DNA of 30,088 nucleotides from Halieaceae bacterium UBA6060 (lineage in GTDB: Bacteria > Pseudomonadota > Gammaproteobacteria > Pseudomonadales > Halieaceae), in NCBI GenBank assembly GCA_002428935.1, contig DIYG01000063.1:1-30088 (forward strand), given 5' to 3'. The notes under the pieces are model-generated. The model saw only the letters and a list, made by a program, of their open reading frames with translations, did no database searches and was not told the origin of the DNA. Positions 1 through 7,636 of this stretch are shown piece by piece. A program made the position numbers and the translations under genes. Within the stretch, counting starts at the first letter, position 1, and each line of letters starts with the position of its first letter.

Positions 1-427
1 GGGTGGGCGAGGATTCCGAGCCATGGCCTGCCGGACTATCGGGCGACGGGACCGCGGAGATTGGCGGTTCGTAGGGCGCGGTTTTCTCCAACGCTGGCTC
101 TGACGCAAGCTCCGACTCGGGCGCAGCCCCCGCTAGCTCTCCGGCCTCCGCCAGAAAGGCGTCGATGGCCGCATCGTCAACGCTGGACGGTGCCGCCACC
201 GCGATCGTCGCCTGCACCGGTAAGGTTTCCCCCACCTGCGCGATGATCCGGCGAAGCTGGCCGGCGAAAGGTGCCTCCATGACGTTGGCGATCTTACTGG
301 TTTCAATTTCGCAGATTTCCTGCCCCTCGGAAAAGCTCTCCCCCTCGGCGATCAACCACGCGGCAATGGTGCCCTCCTCCATGGAAAGCCCCCACTTGGG
401 CACGCGAAGCAGCTGGATGTCAGTCAT
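1..427 (-). CDS. Lipoyl-domain E2 subunit of a 2-oxoacid/acetoin dehydrogenase complex (5' part only)
   Basis: The gene reads leftward from an ATG at 427 and has no stop before the window edge, so only the first ~142 residues are seen. Residues ~4-79 form a biotinyl/lipoyl domain. It opens with PKWGLSMEEG and carries the lipoylation site in EIETSKIANV (Lys45), followed by EAPFAG. An Ala/Pro/Glu-rich stretch follows, as in the flexible linkers of E2 proteins. The KWGLSMEEG wording is typical of the AcoC-type E2 of acetoin dehydrogenase, which moves acyl groups to CoA; other 2-oxoacid dehydrogenase E2s cannot be excluded because the catalytic domain lies outside. A TGTNNNACA operator starts 28 bp upstream of the ATG, which ties this gene to the GntR regulon to its right. 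E1 and E3 genes would be expected off the left edge. Confidence 0.85.
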   Translation of the reverse strand, partial: MTDIQLLRVPKWGLSMEEGTIAAWLIAEGESFSEGQEICEIETSKIANVMEAPFAGQLRRIIAQVGETLPVQATIAVAAPSSVDDAAIDAFLAEAGELAGAAPESELASEPALEKTAPYEPPISAVPSPDSPAGHGSESSPT

Positions 428-454
428 CGGAGAAAACACACTGTTCGAAATTTA

Positions 455-463
455 TGTACTACA
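455..463. promoter_or_regulatory. Candidate GntR (FadR-type) operator, TGTACTACA
   Basis: The 9-bp palindrome TGTACTACA sits in the AT-rich 215-bp gap between the divergent E2 gene (ATG 427) and transaminase gene (ATG 643). The GT-N3-AC core is the known core of FadR-subfamily GntR operators. The same motif recurs before the other units of this cluster. It lies close to the E2 start and 179 bp from the transaminase start, so control of the latter is less certain. A lone half-site (ACATTAAAT, 491-499) follows downstream. Confidence 0.6.
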
Positions 464-642
464 ATATATCCACTAAGTAGACCTAAATCCACATTAAATC
501 GCTTTTTTGTATTTTTTTGTTGTGCGAAAGGCTATGCTGGGTCCATTGGCGTATCGCTCATCGAACGCCTTAGCACTAGAATCAGACGAAGGAGCGCCAG
601 ACGGCCTCTGGCCTCGCCTGAGGGCATCGAGGGAATAGTTGT

Positions 643-1584
643 ATGACAGATATGAATGCGCGGAACGACGCGGAGTTCGCGCCAGAACCCGGCACGGGAT
701 ACATCAACGGAAAGTTCGTGCCTCTCAGCGAGGCCGCCATTCCACTGCTGGACTGGGGATTCAATAAGTCGGATGTGGTGTACGACGGTATTCCGTTTCA
801 CGCCGGACTGATCTTCCGCCTGGAAGATCACCTGGAGCGTTTCGAGGAGAGCATGGATAAATGGCGCCTGCCCCATCCCCGGGATCGGGAAACGATGGCC
901 GACATCTGTCACGACCTCGTGGCTCGCTCGGGCCTGCGCGATGGCATCATTTACCTGTGTGCAACCCGCGGCATACCGCCCTCGGCAGAGATACGTGATC
1001 CCGCACGCTTTACCAGTCGCCTCTATGGATGGTCTCAACGCTTACCGCAATTGGGCGTCCCCGAAGATGGCGGCCTGGAGATGATCGTCAGCAAGGTGCC
1101 ACGGATTCCGCAAAGCAGCGTCGACGCGACGGCTAAGAACTTCCATTGGGGCGACCTGATCCAGGCGCGCCTGGAAGCCAATGACCGCGGCGCTCAGAAC
1201 GCCATTCTCCTCGGCCACAGCGGCTTCGTTGCCGAAGGGGTTGGGTTCAACGTCTTCGCGGTAAAAGATGGAATCATCCGAACACCGGAGCATGATTGCC
1301 TTAAAGGCATAACCCGCCGCACGGTGATGGAGATCGCCGAGTCCCTGGGATACGCCTGCCAGGAGGACAACATAACGGCGGAAGAACTTCTCGCCGCCGA
1401 CGAGCTGTTCATATCATCCTCGGCGGGCGGAACGTTTCCCATCACAAGCCTTGATGGGCAAACCATTGGTACGGGCAAGCCGGGAACGGTGACTACACAG
1501 CTCCATGAAACCTACTGGGCCTGGCGCAACTCCGCCGAGTTCACCACCCAGGTCCACTACGATCAATGGGCGATGAGCGCCTAA
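643..1584 (+). CDS. Fold-type-IV PLP transaminase, (R)-amine transaminase-like
   Basis: The 313-residue protein belongs to aminotransferase class IV (branched-chain / D-amino acid aminotransferase fold). The PLP lysine is Lys165 in AKNFHWGDL, and the PLP-phosphate-side motif EGVGFN follows. Several stretches recall fungal and bacterial (R)-selective amine:pyruvate transaminases rather than IlvE: DVVYDG near 44-49, FRLEDHLERF at 58-67, KNFHWGD, the ADRGA-like NDRGA, LKGITR, and SSAGGTFPITSLDG near the C-terminus. Such enzymes move an amino group between an (R)-amine or D/branched amino acid and a 2-oxo acid. The ATG at 643 is preceded by GAGGGAA at a good distance; a second in-frame ATG lies 9 bp on. 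Family is sure; substrate class is inferred from motif memory and was not checked by alignment. Confidence 0.88.
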   Translation: MTDMNARNDAEFAPEPGTGYINGKFVPLSEAAIPLLDWGFNKSDVVYDGIPFHAGLIFRLEDHLERFEESMDKWRLPHPRDRETMADICHDLVARSGLRDGIIYLCATRGIPPSAEIRDPARFTSRLYGWSQRLPQLGVPEDGGLEMIVSKVPRIPQSSVDATAKNFHWGDLIQARLEANDRGAQNAILLGHSGFVAEGVGFNVFAVKDGIIRTPEHDCLKGITRRTVMEIAESLGYACQEDNITAEELLAADELFISSSAGGTFPITSLDGQTIGTGKPGTVTTQLHETYWAWRNSAEFTTQVHYDQWAMSA

Positions 1585-1613
1585 TAACACAGGGCTCGGT
1601 CTGGTGTTTAAAG

Positions 1614-1635
1614 ACCCGCCGAATGATCGGCGGGT
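1614..1635 (-). terminator. Perfect 9-bp hairpin, probable terminator
   Basis: ACCCGCCGA (1614-1622) and TCGGCGGGT (1627-1635) form a perfect 9-bp stem around a 4-nt loop, between the stops of the converging transaminase and monooxygenase genes. On the minus strand it is followed by CTTTAAAC, a short T-rich tail, so it best fits as the terminator of the leftward monooxygenase operon. It may also act on the rightward transcript, although no T-run follows on that strand. Confidence 0.6.
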
Positions 1636-1738
1636 GTCGCAAACCTGGCTGGCGCACCACTTCTCTTTAGCGTAGCAACAAGCAAGAGAGCCACCATAAG
1701 AGCTAACGCAAAAGCCAGCTCAAGAATTTCGATCCGCT

Positions 1739-2926
1739 TTAGGGCAAAGCCACGGTCAACGGCTGGTAGGAATACAACCACGTCGCCCGGTCCTGGCCGA
1801 TGTCTCCGCGCTGGGCAAAGGCATCACGCAAGGCTTCCTCGGACTCGTGGTGAAACAACTTCGCGTTAGAGGATGACTCACTCACGATTCGCGTGGTGCG
1901 CGGCAAGCGGTTGCGTTGATAGCGAGCGAGCGCATCTTCAAGCGCCTCATCGGACTCAAGCACCCGGGTAAGGACCGCCGCATCCTCTATCGCCATCACC
2001 GCGCCCTGTGCCATATACGGCAGGGTCGAGTGAACGGCATCTCCGAGCATGACCACGCGGCGCGAATGCCAGGTATCCAATGGCGGACGGTTGTTCAGCG
2101 CCCAGCGATAACACCCGTCGCGATCCGCCGCATCCAGGATGAGTTGGATCGTGTCACACCAACCGGCGTAATCGGCCTTAAGATCGTCCCAGGAGGCTTG
2201 AATGGTCCAGCCTTCCTCGGACCAATCGCTATCAACGCATCCAACAAGGTTCACCAGCTCTCCGCCGCGCAAGTAGTAGGTGACCGCGTGTTTTCCTGGC
2301 CCTACCCACACGTACATGCGTTGCTCCATAAAATCAGTCGGCAGGCGGTCCGCCGGAACCACAATTCGCCAGGCAGCCTGACCGGTAAATACCGGACTTT
2401 GCGCTCCCACCAGCTGCTCACGAACCGCCGACTTGATGCCGTCGGCACCAATGAGTAGGTGGGCGCTGACTTCGCTACCATCGGCAAAACGAATCCGTAC
2501 TCCCGAATCGGTCTCTTCGTAACCGGTGCAGGTTTTATTGAGAACGATGGCATCGGCTTTCCGACGACGAACGGCTTCTACCAACACCGCATGAAGATCG
2601 GCTCGATGGAACTGATAGTAGCTTGAGCCGAAACGGGTTTCATGATCCTCTCCCAGATCAAAGCCCTGGAGTCGCTCCCCCGAATCGTAAAGATGAAACT
2701 CATAGGACTTAGGCTTTACCCCAATTGCTTCGAGGTCTGCCTGCAAACCCAGCGCATGAAGCACCGAGGATCCGTTGGCGCTGATTTGAATCCCTGCGCC
2801 AACCTCGCCAAGTTCCGGCGCCTGCTCGTAGACCGTCACGTCAAAACCGGCCTGCAAGAGGCAGGATGCGGCGGTAAGCCCGCCAAGGCCCGCGCCGACG
2901 ATAGCGATGGTAGATCCTGCTTCCAT
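1739..2926 (-). CDS. FAD-dependent monooxygenase, salicylate / 3-hydroxybenzoate / 6-hydroxynicotinate hydroxylase type
   Basis: The 395-residue protein is a group A flavoprotein hydroxylase. It shows the Rossmann GAGLGG at 11-16 followed by the E of VYEQ, the DG motif GADGIKSAVR at 160-169, and the second FAD motif GDAVHSTLPYMAQGA at 295-309. These enzymes use NAD(P)H and O2 to hydroxylate, sometimes with decarboxylation, an activated aromatic or heteroaromatic ring. The MAQGAVMAIEDAAVL wording is nearest to the NicC and 3-hydroxybenzoate 6-hydroxylase side of the family. The start at 2926 is chosen because TAGGAGATA lies just upstream; the ORF could open 11 codons earlier but without such a site. 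It follows the TonB receptor by 40 bp in the same direction, so the two are probably one transcript. The substrate is not known. Confidence 0.88.
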   Translation of the reverse strand: MEAGSTIAIVGAGLGGLTAASCLLQAGFDVTVYEQAPELGEVGAGIQISANGSSVLHALGLQADLEAIGVKPKSYEFHLYDSGERLQGFDLGEDHETRFGSSYYQFHRADLHAVLVEAVRRRKADAIVLNKTCTGYEETDSGVRIRFADGSEVSAHLLIGADGIKSAVREQLVGAQSPVFTGQAAWRIVVPADRLPTDFMEQRMYVWVGPGKHAVTYYLRGGELVNLVGCVDSDWSEEGWTIQASWDDLKADYAGWCDTIQLILDAADRDGCYRWALNNRPPLDTWHSRRVVMLGDAVHSTLPYMAQGAVMAIEDAAVLTRVLESDEALEDALARYQRNRLPRTTRIVSESSSNAKLFHHESEEALRDAFAQRGDIGQDRATWLYSYQPLTVALP

Positions 2927-2966
2927 TTGGGTATCTCCTATAACTGCTGGCAACGACAAAGGATCA

Positions 2967-5276
2967 TCAGAAGTCCATGCCTACGGTAAGCCCGTAGGTG
3001 CGCGGATCTCCCGGGTACCCAAGGTTTGAAGTGCCGATATCTTCAAAGCGATTGAAGTAGAGGTCGTCCGTAAGATTTTTACCCCACAGAGAAGCCCGAT
3101 ACTGCTGCTCGCCTCCGAAGCGGTAATCGAGCCGGGCGTTAAAAACCATGTAGGAAGGGTCCGTGGTAAAGCGACGCGTCTCTACCGTATCGATAAGATT
3201 GAACTCACGCTCTGAGACGTAACGGCCATCGACACGACCGGAGATCACCCCGCCACTAGCCAGTTGAAACTCTTTTGTCACCCCGAAGTTCAGCGTCGTT
3301 TCCGGCGCGTTGTTTAGGTTGCGCCCCTCTTCGATGGACAGGATGCCGTCGGTTTGCGCACTCAACGTGTCTTCGATCACTTCGCTTCGCAGCAGACCGA
3401 GACCGAGGTCCACATACCAACCGTTACCCGGAGCAAACACCAGCTCCGCTTCTAGACCGTAGATCTCCGATTCCGCTGCGTTGACCACGCGAGATGACAA
3501 ATTACCGTCTTCGTCCGTGAAGGTGATTTGCACCTGCTGGTTGGTGTAGTCGTTGAAAAACGCCGCTACATTGAGCTGCAAAGTATCGTCGGCAAAAACC
3601 GCCTTAAAACCCGCCTCGTAGGCGATGACCTCTTCCGGCGCCGCGGGGGGTATAAAAGTGCCCGTGACCACAGAATCAGGCGCGTCGGCGAACTGACCGC
3701 CCTTCTCACCTCGAGTGATGTGGGCGTAGAAAAGCTGACCCCCGTCGTTGATGTACTCAATGCCGAGCTTTCCACCCCACATATCGTCCCAGGTTTCTGA
3801 GAAGGGGGTGGTGACGGGGTCGATCACGTTGTACTGGGCCAGGTTATCGAATAACCATTGATCGGGTTGCTCGAAGTCCAGCTCACCGCTGAGAATGGCG
3901 TCGCCCCAATCGCCCTCCTGGGCACGGGCGACGCCTTCTTTTTCTTCACTCACCCAACGCAAACCCGCAATCAGCGTTAGCTTGTCATTGACCGCGTAGT
4001 CCACCTGGCCAAAAGCGGAGTACATGGTGGTTTCCTGTTCAAAGAGCCCGTTACTGCCAAAGCCTACGGGCGCGAAGGGCACCACGGTGATGGGCACCGA
4101 GGTATAGAACTCAACTTCGTCGTAGTGGTAGTACACCCCGGCGATCCACTGCACATCTCCATCGCCATTGGACGTCAGACGAAACTCGTGGGTGATTTGG
4201 TCCGTGTCTGCTTGCTGGCGAAAACCCACCAGAATCGGCGAGCGCAGTCCCGTATTGTCTTCCCATTTATCCCACTCGTTGGTTTCAAAACCCGTGAGGG
4301 ACATGAGGTCAAAGCCATCGAAAGACCAATCGAAACGAACGGAACCACCCCAGGCATCGGTATCGTCAACATCGTTGTTGATACCACCAAAGGCCTCATC
4401 GGTGCCCGAGAGCGTTTCACCACCGAAGCCGTCTTCGCAGGTGGTCTTGAAATCATCGATATCGATATCCGTACAGCTATAGGGAATATCCGTGCCCGGT
4501 TCCGCAAAGCCATGGGCTTTCACGGGCCGAGATGAGCCCTCGCTCTTTCCCCCATGGACGTTGATGAGCGCGGAGAACGTATCCGAGGGCTCCCAAAGAA
4601 CCTGCGCGCGAAAAAGGTTCTGCTCCCGGTCACCCAGCCGATCACTGACATCGAGCTCGTTGTCCCAGTAGCCGTCGTGATTCAGGGATTGAAAGGACAG
4701 CCGGTATGCTGCGTCTTCCCCAAGGGGCCCACCGATAGCGGCGTTGAGATTAACTGCATCGAAGTTGCCAACGGTCAGATCCGCAAAGCCGCTGACCTCC
4801 CCGCCAACCTCAGGTTTAACGGAGATAAAGTTCACCGCGCCACCGGTGGTATTGCGGCCGTACAAGGTATTTTGTGGGCCGCGGAGCACTTCGATGCGCT
4901 CCATATCAAAGATGAACAAACCCGCCGTCTGTGGCGATGTCATCGCTATTTCATCTTGGAACATCACCACCGGCTGAACGCCGATGGGTGAAAAGGTAGG
5001 AAAACTGATCCCGCGAATGGAGAGCTGCATCTGCCCATTCGCTGAGTTCGTTTGTAGCTGAACGTTGGGTACCCGGTTGAACAGATCCCGCGGCGCAACG
5101 ATGCCCTCGTCTCGGATCGTATCCGCGGAAAAGGCGCTGACCGCCACACCAACGTCTTGCAGGCTTTCCTGACGTTTGGTCGCTGTAACCAGTACTTCTT
5201 CAAGCTGCGCCGCAGCCTGCTGAGATACCGCAACCGCTGTGGCTACCACCAAGACCGATCGTACAAATCTACCCAT
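2967..5276 (-). CDS. TonB-dependent outer-membrane receptor (1)
   Basis: The 769-residue receptor begins with an N-terminal signal peptide (MGRFVRSVLVVATAVAVSQQ, cut probable after AAA). A TonB-box/plug start follows (LEEVLVTATKRQESLQDV), with the plug motif LRGPQNTLYGRNTTGG near 131-146, then a long beta-barrel ending in an aromatic residue (RTYGLTVGMDF). It would take up a scarce or bulky substrate across the outer membrane using TonB energy. The ATG at 5276 has a GGGGGGAGGGAA Shine-Dalgarno sequence. Two TGTNNNACA operators lie upstream. Its neighbours are an MFS transporter upstream and an aromatic-ring monooxygenase 40 bp downstream, which argue for an organic catabolic substrate rather than a siderophore. 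The exact ligand cannot be told from sequence. Confidence 0.93.
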   Translation of the reverse strand: MGRFVRSVLVVATAVAVSQQAAAQLEEVLVTATKRQESLQDVGVAVSAFSADTIRDEGIVAPRDLFNRVPNVQLQTNSANGQMQLSIRGISFPTFSPIGVQPVVMFQDEIAMTSPQTAGLFIFDMERIEVLRGPQNTLYGRNTTGGAVNFISVKPEVGGEVSGFADLTVGNFDAVNLNAAIGGPLGEDAAYRLSFQSLNHDGYWDNELDVSDRLGDREQNLFRAQVLWEPSDTFSALINVHGGKSEGSSRPVKAHGFAEPGTDIPYSCTDIDIDDFKTTCEDGFGGETLSGTDEAFGGINNDVDDTDAWGGSVRFDWSFDGFDLMSLTGFETNEWDKWEDNTGLRSPILVGFRQQADTDQITHEFRLTSNGDGDVQWIAGVYYHYDEVEFYTSVPITVVPFAPVGFGSNGLFEQETTMYSAFGQVDYAVNDKLTLIAGLRWVSEEKEGVARAQEGDWGDAILSGELDFEQPDQWLFDNLAQYNVIDPVTTPFSETWDDMWGGKLGIEYINDGGQLFYAHITRGEKGGQFADAPDSVVTGTFIPPAAPEEVIAYEAGFKAVFADDTLQLNVAAFFNDYTNQQVQITFTDEDGNLSSRVVNAAESEIYGLEAELVFAPGNGWYVDLGLGLLRSEVIEDTLSAQTDGILSIEEGRNLNNAPETTLNFGVTKEFQLASGGVISGRVDGRYVSEREFNLIDTVETRRFTTDPSYMVFNARLDYRFGGEQQYRASLWGKNLTDDLYFNRFEDIGTSNLGYPGDPRTYGLTVGMDF

Positions 5277-5321
5277 GACTTCCCTCCCCCCAGAGTGAAT
5301 ATTGTCACTTACGGGTATTTT

Positions 5322-5330
5322 TGTACTACA
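5322..5330. promoter_or_regulatory. Candidate GntR operator, TGTACTACA, upstream of TonB receptor 1
   Basis: TGTACTACA lies 45 bp upstream of the TonB receptor ATG. The 16 bases 5315-5330 are identical to 6561-6576 before the MFS gene, well beyond the palindrome itself. It is followed by TTAAATA, echoing the flank of the next site. Confidence 0.7.
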
Positions 5331-5373
5331 TTAAATAGGTATTATCAAATAAATATGTATTTTTACCTTTATT

Positions 5374-5382
5374 TGTACAACA
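5374..5382. promoter_or_regulatory. Second candidate GntR operator, TGTACAACA, upstream of TonB receptor 1
   Basis: TGTACAACA followed by TTTAAT lies just past the MFS stop codon. Its centre (5378) is 52 bp from the centre of the 5322-5330 site, close to five helical turns, so two bound dimers would face the same side. The 107-bp AT-rich gap between MFS and receptor genes therefore seems to be a separate, doubly controlled promoter. Confidence 0.6.
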
Positions 5383-5383
5383 T

Positions 5384-6547
5384 TTAATGATCGTGATTTA
5401 GCTGACGATAGAACCGCAAAGCCGCCACCACAGCCAGCGCGGAAGCCCCCGTGCATACGGCCGAAGTTAAGGCCACCAATCCCAGGCCATCGTCACGCAC
5501 TAGCAATGCGGCCAAACTTGGCCCCAGCGCCATGCCTAGAAACTGCATACCCGTGCCGTAGGCGATGATGCGTCCCGAGGGATCGAAGGCCGCCAGGAGC
5601 GACAACAAGAGGGGGTGGGTGAAATTCCAGACGAACTGAAAGGCAAAACCCAAAACCATGAAGCTGACCAGGGACTGAGGTAGCAGCAAGAAGCCAATGG
5701 TAGCGGCACCCCCCAAAATCCCAAGGATGGCCCCCACGCTCGGCCGCAGAGTTCGCTCAAGGACAACTACCGCGAACGCGCCGGCGATTCCTGCAAATTG
5801 CGACAGCGACAGTGCGTACCCGACCGATTCCTCGCTTATGCCACTGTGAATCCCGAACCGATAGAAGTAAGACCAGGCGCCCATGACACCGATGAAGTAA
5901 ATCAGCATGCAGGAACTGGCCAGCAAGGCCTCCATGCGCCCGGCGTTTACGGCTTCTGCTGAGGACTCCGGCTTCTCCGTCAATGCCTCACCGTGATCTG
6001 GCAGCAGTTTGACGAACGGCAAACCAAAGCAGGCAAAGCAGGCGAAGAATCCGAAAGCGCCTTGCAGGCCCCAGATTTTGTAGAGGAACGACAGCAGAGG
6101 AAAAGCCACGGCACCGTAGATCAACACCAGAGCGATGGCGAGACCGAAGTTGCGTTGGGTGCGCTCTGTCTGACCAATCATGGCGTAGCTGACAGCGACG
6201 ATAATGCCGCCGCCAAAACCGGCCACAAAACGACTCACAAAAAGCAGCGTGTCGTTGAGGTCAAATAAAGAAAGACCATTCGCAAACATCATGGCCAGCA
6301 ACGCGCCACGCATCAGCAGGCGCCAGGACATCCGAGTGATGAGATACATCATGCACAGGGCAGCGATGGAGATACCCCAGGCTTCGACCGAAGCGGCCAG
6401 GCCCGCGAAACCTTCACTGGCGCCACGATACTCCACATAACCCTGGGTCAGGGCTGGCAGAACAATGATGGTTTGTGGACCGATCGTGTGCACCAGCAAG
6501 AGCGCAGCCAGCACCACCAGGGAGTTCACGTCCGTAGAACGACTCAT
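5384..6547 (-). CDS. MFS transporter
   Basis: The 387-residue protein is almost wholly hydrophobic, with about 11-12 predicted membrane helices and a polar central loop (LLPDHGEALTEKPESSAEAV, near residues 185-205), as in the 6+6 layout of major facilitator proteins. It has a short N-terminal tail and ends RFYRQLNHDH. It would carry the compound brought in by the TonB receptor across the inner membrane, or export a product. The operator-bearing promoter lies 20 bp upstream of the ATG, and the Shine-Dalgarno (TAGG) is weak. The receptor and monooxygenase genes follow in the same direction after a 107-bp gap with its own operators. Family is clear from hydropathy and loop pattern; no substrate-specific signature was recognised. 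Confidence 0.85.
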   Translation of the reverse strand: MSRSTDVNSLVVLAALLLVHTIGPQTIIVLPALTQGYVEYRGASEGFAGLAASVEAWGISIAALCMMYLITRMSWRLLMRGALLAMMFANGLSLFDLNDTLLFVSRFVAGFGGGIIVAVSYAMIGQTERTQRNFGLAIALVLIYGAVAFPLLSFLYKIWGLQGAFGFFACFACFGLPFVKLLPDHGEALTEKPESSAEAVNAGRMEALLASSCMLIYFIGVMGAWSYFYRFGIHSGISEESVGYALSLSQFAGIAGAFAVVVLERTLRPSVGAILGILGGAATIGFLLLPQSLVSFMVLGFAFQFVWNFTHPLLLSLLAAFDPSGRIIAYGTGMQFLGMALGPSLAALLVRDDGLGLVALTSAVCTGASALAVVAALRFYRQLNHDH

Positions 6548-6567
6548 AGGCAGACCTATAGTATTTT

Positions 6568-6576
6568 TGTACTACA
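6568..6576. promoter_or_regulatory. Candidate GntR operator, TGTACTACA, upstream of MFS gene
   Basis: TGTACTACA lies 20 bp upstream of the MFS start, in the 247-bp gap shared with the divergent GntR gene. On the minus strand a TACTATAG -10-like run directly follows it, so a bound repressor would cover the promoter. It could also affect the gntR promoter, but that start is 218 bp away. The rest of the gap shows nothing I recognise. Confidence 0.68.
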
Positions 6577-6794
6577 GTATCGCAGTTTCTCCCTGCCGGC
6601 CACTGCGCTCAGGTATAGCTGCGAGGCGTACCCTGAAAGCCCCCTGGGACAGCGCCGAGATCCTTCCCAGGCTTCGGCGCACTCCGAAGGCAAGGGAAAA
6701 GACCATTGCGCTCCCGGCACGATCGATCGGGGGAAATTGAGCGCGGCCCAATCATAAGAGTAGACTTCCACCACCGCTGTCAGAAGCCAGTTGC

Positions 6795-7442
6795 ATGAGC
6801 GATACCGCCGTTAAACAAGCGTACGACTACATAAGATCTGCAATCTTCAATCGTACCTATCCACCCGGCTTTCACCTTCGTGAAGAGGTCTTTGCGGAGA
6901 CCCTGAATATGAGCCGGACTCCGGTCCGCCAGGCCATCCGTCAACTGGCCTCCGAGGGCCTGGTAGACATCAAGGAAAACCGGCGTTCCTACGTTACCGA
7001 CGTTGCCGATGAGGATATTGACCTTATCTTCGATCTGGTGGCGCTGCTGGAGAGTTACAGCGTCCGCCGGGCCGCAGAGCGCCTTACAAGTGAGCAGATC
7101 GATGAGCTTCGCGCCATCGAAGATGAATTGGAAGCCGCCGACGAAGACGACGACAGCAGTTTTTTGGAGGCCAATGCGCGCTTCCACAACCTCCTCCATG
7201 ACGCTTCGGGCAGTCGCCTGCTGCGAAAAATGGTCGATCTGGTAATCAGCTATCCCATGCTTTTCTATCTCAAAGCCGGCGTGCACACGGAAAACAAGAC
7301 CGCCGCCAAAGAACATCGCGAGATCATCGAAGCCATCGTCGAAGGCACACCGGACTATGCCGCGCTGAAAATGCGCGTACACACGGAAACTGTGCGCCAC
7401 CAATACAAGATGATCCAGCAAAGCATGTCGGAAGAGGATTGA
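6795..7442 (+). CDS. GntR-family regulator, FadR/FCD subfamily
   Basis: The 215-residue protein has an N-terminal winged helix (about 5-70) with the family pattern PPGFHLREEVFAETLNMSRTPVRQAIRQLASEGLV. An all-helical FCD effector domain (about 75-210) follows. The likely metal/ligand residues are in NARFHNLLHDASG (Asn127, His131), His174 in KEHREIIEAI and His196 in MRVHTE, the usual acidic/Asn-His-His-His set of FCD domains. Such proteins are mostly repressors released by a carboxylate or acyl ligand. It sits inside the cluster, between the MFS and class III aminotransferase genes, and is the best candidate to bind the five TGTNNNACA sites. No site lies right before its own start, so self-control is uncertain. 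Confidence 0.93.
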   Translation: MSDTAVKQAYDYIRSAIFNRTYPPGFHLREEVFAETLNMSRTPVRQAIRQLASEGLVDIKENRRSYVTDVADEDIDLIFDLVALLESYSVRRAAERLTSEQIDELRAIEDELEAADEDDDSSFLEANARFHNLLHDASGSRLLRKMVDLVISYPMLFYLKAGVHTENKTAAKEHREIIEAIVEGTPDYAALKMRVHTETVRHQYKMIQQSMSEED

Positions 7443-7542
7443 GTGGCGGCTTCACGCTTACCTGACACCCCTTTGCACCGCCACTTAGCCATCGAGCAAA
7501 CGGTCATCGCGGAAGTTTCCTCTCCCCAGAACCATATCTTTT

Positions 7543-7551
7543 TGTAGAACA
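7543..7551. promoter_or_regulatory. Candidate GntR operator, TGTAGAACA, upstream of class III aminotransferase
   Basis: CTTTTTGTAGAACATTTAT lies in the 194-bp gap after gntR, 85 bp before the favoured aminotransferase start. It keeps the T-run on its left and ACATTT on its right as at 5374-5382, with a different central triplet. This suggests the aminotransferase has its own controlled promoter instead of read-through from gntR. Confidence 0.6.
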
Positions 7552-7636
7552 TTTATTGCGTGGCGACATCTATTGCCGGTAGGCTAGCCAGCCTCTATGA
7601 GTGATGGGAGGCCTTCCCTTCGAGGCCCGGCTGCTT

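Noticed and set aside
481..530. Extra operator in the E2/transaminase gap (ACATTAAAT half-site and the TTTTTTGTATTTTTT run)
   Set aside because: Only half of the palindrome is present; no TGTNNNACA match, so it is not counted as a sixth site.
6780..7421. 213-codon open frame antisense to the GntR gene
   Set aside because: It lies wholly opposite a gene with clear winged-helix and FCD motifs, has no recognisable domain or start site, and is explained by GC-biased codons.
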